This document shows, one piece after another, positions 1-5,010 of a stretch of 7,775 nt of DNA. The notes beneath the pieces were generated by a model. It was not told the origin of the DNA. It was given only the letters and a program-made list of their open reading frames with translations, and did not search any database. The stretch comes from Oscillospiraceae bacterium. Lineage in GTDB: Bacteria > Bacillota > Clostridia > Oscillospirales > Ruminococcaceae. Each line of letters opens with the position of its first letter. Positions within the stretch are counted from its first letter, which is position 1. Position numbers and translations under genes: made by a program. Location of the stretch: assembly GCA_029098085.1 (NCBI GenBank), contig JAQXNQ010000246.1:1-7775 (forward strand), given 5' to 3'.

Positions 1-695
1 CTGCCGCCGGATTTGTGCATGCTGACCGCTGCCATATCCGCTCCCGCCGCCATGGCGGAAACCGGCAGGTTTTCCCCGAAGTAAAAATGGGTGCCGTGGG
101 CTTCGTCGGCCAGACAGAGCATACCGTGTTCATGGGCCATCCGGACGATGGTGCGCAGGTCGGAGCAGATGCCGTAGTAGGTGGGGTTGTTGACCAACAC
201 AGCCACCGCGTCAGGGTTTTCCCGGATGGCCTGCTCCACCTGAGAGACCTTCATGCCCAGCGCGATGCCCAGCCGGTGATCCACATCGGGGTTGACATAG
301 ACGGGCTGCGCGCCGCAGAGCACCAGCGCGTTGATGACGCTGCGGTGTACATTGCGGGGCAGGATGATCTTGCTCCCCTGCTTGCAGACGGTCAGCACCA
401 TGCTCTGCACCGCCGAAGTGGTGCCGCCCACCATCAGAAAGGCGCTGGCTGCGCCGAAGGCCTCGGCGGCCAGCTGCTCCGCTTCCCGGATGACCGAAAC
501 CGGATGGCAGAGGTTGTCCAGCGGCTTCATCGAGTTGACATCCAGGCTCATGCACTGCTCGCCCAGAAAGCGGGTCAGCTCGGGATTGCCCCGTCCCCGC
601 TTGTGGCCGGGAACATCAAAGGGCACCACCCGCATCCGGCGGAACCGCTCCAGCGCTTCATAGATGGGCGCGCGATTTTGTGAAATTTTGTCCAA
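1..695 (-). CDS. Orn/Lys/Arg decarboxylase, PLP-dependent, N-terminal part (3' end outside window)
   Basis: This is a fold-type I PLP enzyme of the Orn/Lys/Arg decarboxylase major-domain family. It would decarboxylate a basic amino acid to agmatine, cadaverine or putrescine in the cytoplasm. About 231 residues are visible and the gene runs off the window at base 1. Seen in the translation: PFDVPGHKRG near residues 25-34, GGTTSAVQSM near 90-99, DEAHGTHFYF at 197-206 (Asp197 should contact the pyridine nitrogen) and SMHKSGG at 225-231, where Lys228 is the expected PLP Schiff-base lysine. The start is taken as TTG (693-695) because AGGAGG (704-709 on the complement) lies 8 nt upstream and no ATG precedes the conserved region. 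A second in-frame TTG directly follows the speD stop but lacks a ribosome-binding site. The 48-nt gap to speD suggests one operon. That makes arginine (agmatine route) the likeliest substrate by inference, but lysine or ornithine cannot be excluded from this part. Confidence 0.93.
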   Translation of the reverse strand, partial: MDKISQNRAPIYEALERFRRMRVVPFDVPGHKRGRGNPELTRFLGEQCMSLDVNSMKPLDNLCHPVSVIREAEQLAAEAFGAASAFLMVGGTTSAVQSMVLTVCKQGSKIILPRNVHRSVINALVLCGAQPVYVNPDVDHRLGIALGMKVSQVEQAIRENPDAVAVLVNNPTYYGICSDLRTIVRMAHEHGMLCLADEAHGTHFYFGENLPVSAMAAGADMAAVSMHKSGG

Positions 696-703
696 TTCCC
701 GTT

Positions 704-709
704 CCTCCT
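704..709 (-). promoter_or_regulatory. Shine-Dalgarno site fixing the TTG start of the decarboxylase
   Basis: AGGAGG on the minus strand lies 8 nt before the TTG at 695. It is the best ribosome-binding site in the speD-decarboxylase gap and is the main reason for choosing this non-ATG start. Confidence 0.8.
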
Positions 710-743
710 GTCCGCTGCTCTGCGGCGGAATCTCTTTGTACAA

Positions 744-1514
744 TCAATAAACGTTCTGTCCGCTGAAAATCTCGATCATTTCCCGCCGCAGGCTGTCGGT
801 GATGGCGAGACGGGTCTGGGGCGGCAGCTCGTACACATCGGTGTTGAAGAGATAGTTCTGCAGATCCACCTCTTTGATCAGCATCTTGGTGTGGAAAAGA
901 TTGGCGCTGTACATGTTGATGTCCACCGCGTCATATTTCCGCAGGGTGCGCCGGTCGATATAGTCCTGAATGGAGGTGATCCGGTGATCCATGAAGAGCT
1001 TCTTTCCCTCCACGTCCCGGGTGAAGCCCCGGACCCGGTAGTCCATGGTGATGATGTCCGAATCGAAGCTGCCGATCAGATAGTCCAGCGTGGAAAGCGG
1101 CGTGATTTCTCCGCAGGTAGCCACATCGATGTCCACCCGGAAGGTGGCCAGACAGGTGTCCGGATGATATTCGGGGTAGGTGTGAACCGTCACATGGCTC
1201 TTGTCCAGATGAGCCAGAATGGTCTCTCCCTCCTCCGGAGCAGGAGACGGCACCATGGAGCCTTCCGCAATCAGCAGCGTCACGCTGGCGCCCTGGGGCT
1301 CATAGTCCTGCCGGGAGATGCTCAGCACCTTGGCGCCGATCATATCCACTACATGGAGCAGGATGCTGGTCAGCCGCTCGGAATTATACTGCTCATCGAT
1401 GTAGGCAATATAATCCCGCTGCTCCCGGGGCGTTTTGGCATAGCAGACATCGTAAATGTTGAAGCTGAGCGATTTGGTCAGGTTGTTGAACCCATACAGC
1501 CGGATCTTTTCCAT
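744..1514 (-). CDS. speD: S-adenosylmethionine decarboxylase proenzyme, E. coli type (class 1A)
   Basis: The enzyme makes decarboxylated S-adenosylmethionine, the aminopropyl donor for spermidine synthesis. It is a self-cleaving, pyruvoyl-dependent cytoplasmic enzyme. The 256-residue product matches the E. coli SpeD layout closely: GFNNLTKSLSF near the N-terminus, RQDYEPQGASVT around 68-79, the LDKSH cleavage motif at 103-107 (Ser106 is the expected pyruvoyl precursor), VHTYPE just after it, STCG-like ATCG with Cys134, DYRVRGFTRD near 158-167, and NLFHTKM around 205-211. The ATG at 1512-1514 is preferred. It aligns with the E. coli start and has AAGGCGG 8 nt upstream, whereas the in-frame TTG at 1535 sits inside the terminator U-tract and has no ribosome-binding site. 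It is the first gene of a unit that continues into the Orn/Lys/Arg decarboxylase. It lies behind a long leader with an intrinsic terminator, so its expression is probably controlled by attenuation. Many Firmicutes carry the short, B. subtilis-type SpeD instead. Confidence 0.97.
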   Translation of the reverse strand: MEKIRLYGFNNLTKSLSFNIYDVCYAKTPREQRDYIAYIDEQYNSERLTSILLHVVDMIGAKVLSISRQDYEPQGASVTLLIAEGSMVPSPAPEEGETILAHLDKSHVTVHTYPEYHPDTCLATFRVDIDVATCGEITPLSTLDYLIGSFDSDIITMDYRVRGFTRDVEGKKLFMDHRITSIQDYIDRRTLRKYDAVDINMYSANLFHTKMLIKEVDLQNYLFNTDVYELPPQTRLAITDSLRREMIEIFSGQNVY

Positions 1515-1522
1515 GATTCGTT

Positions 1523-1529
1523 CCGCCTT
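1523..1529 (-). promoter_or_regulatory. Shine-Dalgarno site of speD
   Basis: AAGGCGG, one base off AAGGAGG, lies 8 nt before the ATG at 1514. It supports that start over the upstream TTG. It begins only four bases after the terminator U-tract ends, so read-through of the terminator is needed to produce a translatable message. Confidence 0.65.
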
Positions 1530-1533
1530 TTTC

Positions 1534-1579
1534 AAAAAATAAAAACGCAGGTGACAGCTTTCGGCCTGTCGCCCGCGTT
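1534..1579 (-). terminator. Intrinsic terminator in the speD leader (candidate attenuator)
   Basis: On the minus strand a 14-pair stem (arms 1566-1579 and 1544-1557) has one A-C mismatch and one G-U wobble and an 8-nt loop. It runs straight into TTTTTATTTTTT. The G-U pair forms only in minus-strand RNA, which also carries the U-tract, so the terminator acts on leftward transcription. No coding gene ends just upstream: the nearest, the ACT gene, stops more than 400 bp away and has its own hairpin. The terminator therefore lies between the speD promoter and the speD ribosome-binding site, as in riboswitch-controlled or attenuated operons. Confidence 0.88.
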
Positions 1580-1907
1580 GGTCTGTTCCTGTTATGATGG
1601 TGTGCGAAGAAACACTGCCGGGAAACCAGCAGAATCTCGCGTTTCATCAGAGATGGATTTCAGAGTCTATATAGCAAATATTTTCACTTTTACTACTCTT
1701 ATTGACCGTTTCACAAGCTGCGCCGCGCGCATCGGTTATGAAGTAACCAACTTATAAAATTTGAGCTTTTAACTCAATCAATAAGGCAACCTTCGTTGCC
1801 AATCGGCAGTCGACCCGGCTGTCCGTATGGCCTTGACCCGCAAAGCGCAGGTGGTCGGAAAAATATTCGCATGGAAGGCTCTGATTCAAACCATAACTCC
1901 ATACATT
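1534..1907 (-). ncRNA. Long structured 5' leader RNA of speD, unrecognised class
   Basis: This stretch of more than 300 bases holds no credible gene. It is the transcribed leader between the predicted speD promoter and the speD ribosome-binding site. Minus-strand RNA can form, in order: a multibranch element closed by CGACC/GGTCG (1857-1853 with 1815-1811); GGCAAC-gaag-GTTGCC (1800-1785); TTGAG/CTCAA (1777-1761); TTGGTTA-cttca-TAACCGA (1750-1732); CTGCTGG-tttc-CCGGCAG (1632-1615); and the terminator. The 1750-1732 and 1632-1615 stems and the terminator contain G-U pairs that would be mismatches in plus-strand RNA. I could not match it to SAM-I, T-box, RNase P, tmRNA, SRP or 6S RNA motifs by eye. 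It could be a ligand-sensing leader, or an independent small RNA ending at the terminator with some read-through. Confidence 0.6.
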
Positions 1908-1913
1908 AATTTC

Positions 1914-1942
1914 AGTATAGCACGGAGTGCACAGAAAGTCAA
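1914..1942 (-). promoter_or_regulatory. Housekeeping-sigma promoter for the speD leader and operon
   Basis: The minus strand shows TTGACT (1942-1937), a 17-bp spacer and TATACT (1919-1914), each hexamer one base from consensus. Transcription should start near 1907, giving a leader of about 390 nt before the speD ATG. It lies just downstream of the ACT-gene hairpin. Confidence 0.85.
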
Positions 1943-1962
1943 GTTTTCGGGGAAAGTTCAGG

Positions 1963-2003
1963 GGTGCAGAGCAAAGCCCGCCGCTTCGACGGAAACGGCG
2001 GGC
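1963..2003 (-). terminator. Probable terminator of the paaK-ACT unit
   Basis: A perfect 8-bp GC stem GCCCGCCG/CGGCGGGC (2003-1996 with 1983-1976) with a 12-nt loop begins ten bases after the ACT-gene stop. The following tail is TTTGCTCTGC, with only a short T run. It is therefore weaker than the speD leader terminator, but its position fits the end of the operon. Confidence 0.6.
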
Positions 2004-2012
2004 CAGAGAGTT

Positions 2013-2444
2013 TTACATGTCGGCGATTTCGTGCTGGCAGAAGAGGCGGATGCCCTTCTGGGACAGGGCTTCGATGGCTTTTTCGTTGTCCCCTACCCGC
2101 ATGACCATATAGGCCAGCCCCTTCTGACGGGAAAGGAAGGCGTAGGTGTATTCCAGGTTGATGCCGGCATCGCCCAGCACCTCCAGAATGTGAGCCAGTC
2201 CGCCGGGCTCGTCAGGGATGGCGGCAGCCAGCACCGGCGTGATGGACAGGACATAGCCGGCATCCCGCAGGACGCAGGCGGTGTTATAGGAGTCATTGAC
2301 GATGATCCGGACAACGCCGAAATCCTCTGCTTCGGCAATGGAAAGAGCACGCATATCGATGCTGTTCCGGCGAAGCACCTCGGTCAGTTCAGACAGTTTG
2401 CCGGGCTTGTTTTCCACAAAGACGGAGATCTGTTTTACAGTCAT
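2013..2444 (-). CDS. Tandem ACT-domain protein
   Basis: This is a 143-residue cytoplasmic protein made of two ACT-type ligand-binding domains and no catalytic domain. The first spans roughly residues 4-68 (QISVFVENKPGKLSELTEVL, then VVRIIVND). The second spans about 72-138 (LAAAIPDEPGGLAHILEVLGDAGINLEYTY in two conserved turns, then LAYMVMRVGD). The PGKL and PGGL turns after strand 1 are where ACT dimers usually bind amino acids. The ATG at 2442-2444 is chosen because GAGGTG lies 6 nt upstream and the region before it overlaps paaK. An in-frame GTG three codons upstream is less likely. It starts 16 nt after paaK stops, so the two are co-transcribed. Small ACT proteins paired with a PaaK-type ligase recur in anaerobes, often near indolepyruvate:ferredoxin oxidoreductase genes. 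Sensing of an aromatic or branched-chain amino acid is an inference; the ligand is unknown. Confidence 0.9.
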   Translation of the reverse strand: MTVKQISVFVENKPGKLSELTEVLRRNSIDMRALSIAEAEDFGVVRIIVNDSYNTACVLRDAGYVLSITPVLAAAIPDEPGGLAHILEVLGDAGINLEYTYAFLSRQKGLAYMVMRVGDNEKAIEALSQKGIRLFCQHEIADM

Positions 2445-2460
2445 GCCATTCACCTCGTAA

Positions 2461-3762
2461 TCAGTAGAGATTTCGTTTGTCGATGACCCGGACAGCCTTG
2501 CCTTCGCTGCGGGTAATGGCCTTGGGCGATACCAGACGCACACGGGCGTAGATGCCCAGCATGGCCTTCATGGCCTCCACCAGCTCCTTCTCCCGGGCGG
2601 AAACCTGACCCACGGTGTCGGAGAACATCTCCTGGGTCATCTCCACCTGCACCTCTAGCTGGTCGCTGTTGTTTTCGCGGGTGACAATGATCTGATAGTT
2701 GGCGGGATAGCCCTTGTTGAGCAGAACGGTTTCAATCTGGGACGGGAAGACATTGACGCCCTTGATGATGAGCATGTCATCGCTGCGGCCCATGGGCTTG
2801 GACATTTTCACATGGGTGCGGCCGCAGGAGCATTTCTTGCGGGAGAGCACACAGATGTCCCGGGTCCGGTAGCGGATCAGGGGGAAGGCTTCCTTGGTGA
2901 TGCTGGTGAAGACCAGTTCGCCCTTTTCACCGTCGGGCAGCACCTCGCCGGTGATGGGGTTGATGACCTCGGCGATGAAGTGGTCTTCGTTGATGTGCAT
3001 GCCGGTTTGCTCGCTGCATTCAAAGGAAACGCCGGGGCCGGAGATCTCGGTCAGGCCGTAAATATCGTAGGCCTTGATGCCCAACTTTTCTTCGATGTCG
3101 TGGCGCATTTCCTCGGTCCAGGCCTCGGCGCCGAAAATACCGGCCTTCAGCTTGATCTGATCCCGCAGGCCGCGCTCGATGATGCTTTCAGCCAGATAGG
3201 CGGCGTAGGAGGGGGTGCAGCAGAGAATGGTGGAGCCCAGGTCGCACATGAACTGGATCTGCCGCTCGGTGTTGCCGGAGGACATGGGCAAGGTCAGGGA
3301 GCCCACCTTGTGGGAGCCGCCGTTGAGGCCGGGGCCGCCGGTGAACAGGCCGTAGCCATAGCTGACATGAACCACATCATCCTTGGTGCCGCCGACGGCG
3401 GTGATGGCGCGGGCGCAGCAGTCCTCCCACAGATCCAGGTCGTGCTGGGTGTAGAAGGCAACGACCCGGCGGCCGGTGGTGCCGCTGGTGGACTGGATGC
3501 GGACGCAGTCAGAGAGAGGCTTGGCGACCAGACCATAGGGATAGGCGTCCCGCAGGTCGTCCTTGGTCAGGAAGGGCAGCTTGTGCAGATCATCCACCGA
3601 GTGAATATCATCGGGGGAGACGCCGGCTGCGTCCATCTTCTGCTTGTAGTAAGGGACATCCCGGTAGACGCGGTGCACGGTGGCCACCAGGCGCTCGTCC
3701 TGCCAGGCCCTGATTTGTTCAGGGGGGGCACATTCTATTTCGGGCTGATAATAACGTTCCAT
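2461..3762 (-). CDS. paaK: Phenylacetate-CoA ligase family protein (AMP-forming)
   Basis: This adenylate-forming enzyme activates an aryl acid, typically phenylacetate or a related aryl-acetate, to its CoA thioester using ATP. It would act in the cytoplasm. The 433-residue length is typical of PaaK. Residues counted from the chosen ATG: P-loop STSGTTGRR at 91-99, the adenine-binding DIYGLTE at 233-239, RTRD near 299-302, the hinge/C-terminal GRSDDMLIIKGVNVFPS at 325-341, and Lys422 in SEGKAVR as the candidate C-terminal catalytic lysine. CSCGRTH near 311-317 gives a Cys-rich patch common in this family. The ATG at 3760-3762 is preferred: AAAGGA lies 10 nt upstream, whereas the TTG three codons earlier would be only a base or so from it. 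It heads a two-gene unit with the ACT protein. In gut clostridia and archaea such pairs usually accompany aromatic amino-acid fermentation through 2-oxoacid:ferredoxin oxidoreductases, but none is visible here. The exact substrate is uncertain. Confidence 0.95.
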   Translation of the reverse strand: MERYYQPEIECAPPEQIRAWQDERLVATVHRVYRDVPYYKQKMDAAGVSPDDIHSVDDLHKLPFLTKDDLRDAYPYGLVAKPLSDCVRIQSTSGTTGRRVVAFYTQHDLDLWEDCCARAITAVGGTKDDVVHVSYGYGLFTGGPGLNGGSHKVGSLTLPMSSGNTERQIQFMCDLGSTILCCTPSYAAYLAESIIERGLRDQIKLKAGIFGAEAWTEEMRHDIEEKLGIKAYDIYGLTEISGPGVSFECSEQTGMHINEDHFIAEVINPITGEVLPDGEKGELVFTSITKEAFPLIRYRTRDICVLSRKKCSCGRTHVKMSKPMGRSDDMLIIKGVNVFPSQIETVLLNKGYPANYQIIVTRENNSDQLEVQVEMTQEMFSDTVGQVSAREKELVEAMKAMLGIYARVRLVSPKAITRSEGKAVRVIDKRNLY

Positions 3763-3841
3763 GGCAAACAAATCCTTTCCTGTCTATTAGCGGAGATCCG
3801 GCGGGAAGAGGAGGGAGCCGGTCGGCGCTTTTCTCCTTTAT

Positions 3842-3870
3842 ATCATAACACCTTTAAAGGACTGAGTAAA
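3842..3870 (-). promoter_or_regulatory. Promoter of the paaK-ACT unit
   Basis: The minus strand shows TTTACT (3870-3865), a 17-bp spacer and TATGAT (3847-3842), a good housekeeping-sigma promoter. The start would be near 3835, leaving a leader of about 70 nt before the paaK ATG. Confidence 0.75.
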
Positions 3871-4035
3871 GAATTCTTTTTAGTAAAACAGGAATAAAAT
3901 ATAGAAAAATCTGCACAAAAGTTGTTTTCTTTCCGGAAATCTACAAAAAGCGAAGCTGCACCGTCTGCAAAGCAGCCTGAATGGGCGGAAAATGCCTGCT
4001 TTTTGCCGTATAAGGAAATTTCCGGTGGCCGGCTG

Positions 4036-4054
4036 TGTTATAATGTGCTATAAT
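4036..4054 (+). promoter_or_regulatory. Two tandem extended -10 elements upstream of the isomerase-like gene
   Basis: TGTTATAAT (4036-4044) and TGCTATAAT (4046-4054) are two perfect TATAAT boxes, each with the extended TGn motif, exactly 10 bp apart. No good -35 is seen for either, which fits extended -10 promoters. Predicted starts lie near 4051 and 4061, just ahead of the AAAGGAG at 4075-4081. Confidence 0.7.
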
Positions 4055-4088
4055 CCAGATAACGGCATTTCTGAAAGGAGCGGTTTTG

Positions 4089-4853
4089 ATGACAACAGCA
4101 GGAATTCAGGTGTCCAGCCTGAAGGCCTATCTTCGCACACCGGAGGAGGTGCGCAGCACCTTTGCCCGCCTCTCTGCCATGGGCTGCAGAATGGTACAGC
4201 TGCAGTGGATCGATTTTTCCGTCTCTCCCCAGTGCATCGCACAGGCGCTGCGGGAAACGGGGCTGTACAGCGTTTCTACCCAGGACTATTACGACGTGGT
4301 CATGGAGCGGCTGGACTATTTTCTGCAGCTGAATGATCTTTGCGGCAGCACCCACGTCTGTGTCAGCGGCATTCCGGAGCGGTACCGCTCGGCGGAGGGC
4401 TGCGCCGTCTACGCCCGGGAGCTGACTGCCCTGAGCAAACGGCTGCAGGCCGAAGGGAAGGTTCTCTCCTTCCATCCCCGCAGCCAGGAATACGACCGGT
4501 TTGACGGGACGCCCGGCGTGCAGCTGCTGATGGAACAGACGCCGGAGGAGGTCTGTCTGGGGCTGGATCTGTATCATGTGCGGAAGGCCGGGCTGGATCC
4601 GGCGCAGTGGATCCGGGACTACAAAGACCGCATCGACTTTGTGCATTTCAAGGACAGCCTTCCCCTGCCGGACGGCGGTCAGCAGCTGATGCCGGTGGGA
4701 CAGGGCGATACCGACTGGGCGCCGGTGGTGCGCGCCTGTCTGGAGACGGAGATTCCCTGGGCCTTTGCTGAGCAGGAGCGCTGGCAGAAGGATGCCTTTG
4801 TCTGCATGGCGGAGAGCTTCGACTGGATGCTGCAGCAGGGCTTCCGCCCCTGA
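4089..4853 (+). CDS. Sugar phosphate isomerase/epimerase-like TIM-barrel protein
   Basis: This 254-residue cytoplasmic protein belongs to the xylose-isomerase-like TIM-barrel superfamily (AP-endonuclease 2 fold). Members isomerise or epimerise sugars, inositols or hydroxy-acids at a divalent metal site. Seen: an N-terminal strand GIQVSSLK, the helix motif EEVRSTFARLSAMGCRMVQLQW (read as two blocks near 19-40), HP at 129-130 after a beta strand, GLDLYHVRKAG at 158-168 with Asp160 and His163, VHFKD at 185-189 with His186 and Asp189, and EQE at 228-230 near the end of the barrel. The His/Asp/Glu set fits the usual metal ligands, though I cannot assign each one with certainty. The ATG at 4089 is chosen because AAAGGAG lies 8 nt before it; a TTG directly upstream is less likely. 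It appears to be monocistronic with its own tandem -10 promoter. The neighbouring genes do not reveal its substrate. Confidence 0.85.
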   Translation: MTTAGIQVSSLKAYLRTPEEVRSTFARLSAMGCRMVQLQWIDFSVSPQCIAQALRETGLYSVSTQDYYDVVMERLDYFLQLNDLCGSTHVCVSGIPERYRSAEGCAVYARELTALSKRLQAEGKVLSFHPRSQEYDRFDGTPGVQLLMEQTPEEVCLGLDLYHVRKAGLDPAQWIRDYKDRIDFVHFKDSLPLPDGGQQLMPVGQGDTDWAPVVRACLETEIPWAFAEQERWQKDAFVCMAESFDWMLQQGFRP

Positions 4854-4856
4854 GGA

Positions 4857-4886
4857 TAGCACCATCTTTCTGAATGTTAGCACAAT
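4857..4886 (+). repeat. Two direct repeats TAGCACnAT next to the MATE promoter
   Basis: TAGCACCAT (4857-4865) and TAGCACAAT (4878-4886) are 21 bp apart, about two DNA turns, and the second ends one base before the TTGACA -35 box. The position suggests a candidate operator, but two 8-of-9 matches could be chance. Confidence 0.4.
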
Positions 4887-4887
4887 A

Positions 4888-4928
4888 TTGACATTCCTGT
4901 GGATTTTGTGAATAATTTGTGTTATACT
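4888..4928 (+). promoter_or_regulatory. Promoter region of the MATE transporter gene
   Basis: TTGACA (4888-4893) is followed after 17 bp by AATAAT (4911-4916), one base off consensus. An alternative extended -10, TGTTATACT (4920-4928), lies just downstream with a weak -35. Either would give the MATE gene its own transcript with a leader of about 75-90 nt. No terminator is visible between the isomerase-like gene and this promoter. Confidence 0.7.
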
Positions 4929-5010
4929 GGATGCATTCTTCCGGCAGAATCAGGATTTGGCATCTGTACGGACAGGATTTCTCTGCTGTGTGAAAGGATG
5001 GAACGCAGGT

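Larger units (their letters stand above)
3763..4088. other. Divergent intergenic region between paaK and the isomerase-like gene
   Basis: This AT-rich gap of about 326 bp holds no credible coding sequence. The left part contains the paaK promoter and its leader of about 70 nt. The right end contains the tandem extended -10 elements and ribosome-binding site of the plus-strand gene. The middle (about 3900-4010) has a modest inverted repeat GCTGC/GCAGC (3955-3959 with 3972-3976) but nothing I can assign. Confidence 0.6.

Noticed and set aside
1393..1647. A minus-strand frame with Arg- and His-rich residues (FFAHHHNRNRP) that could be an attenuation leader peptide before speD
   Set aside because: There is no Shine-Dalgarno sequence before its ATG, it has no stop before the terminator and it runs out of frame deep into speD. 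The Arg and His run is probably a by-product of the hairpin sequence.
1638..1650. CTGATGA and GAAAC-like bases in the speD leader resembling a hammerhead ribozyme core
   Set aside because: GAAAC overlaps CTGATGA directly with no room for stem II, and no matching cleavage-site stem was found.
891..1757. A 288-codon open frame on the plus strand opposite speD
   Set aside because: It lies antisense to the highly conserved SpeD and its structured leader and has no family resemblance.
2445..2543. Longer ACT-protein start extending back into paaK
   Set aside because: The added 33 residues overlap paaK and lack ACT similarity, while the ATG at 2444 has a well-spaced GAGGTG.
2812..3897. A 361-codon open frame on the plus strand opposite paaK
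   Set aside because: It mirrors the conserved PaaK coding sequence, has low-complexity Gly/Ala/Val composition and runs through the paaK promoter.
3955..3976. Inverted repeat GCTGC/GCAGC followed on the minus strand by a short T run, as a terminator
   Set aside because: The stem is only five pairs with a 12-nt loop, and no gene ends nearby on that strand.
4038..4883. A 281-codon open frame on the minus strand opposite the isomerase-like gene
   Set aside because: It is antisense to a recognisable TIM-barrel gene with a good ribosome-binding site and promoter, and shows no domain of its own.
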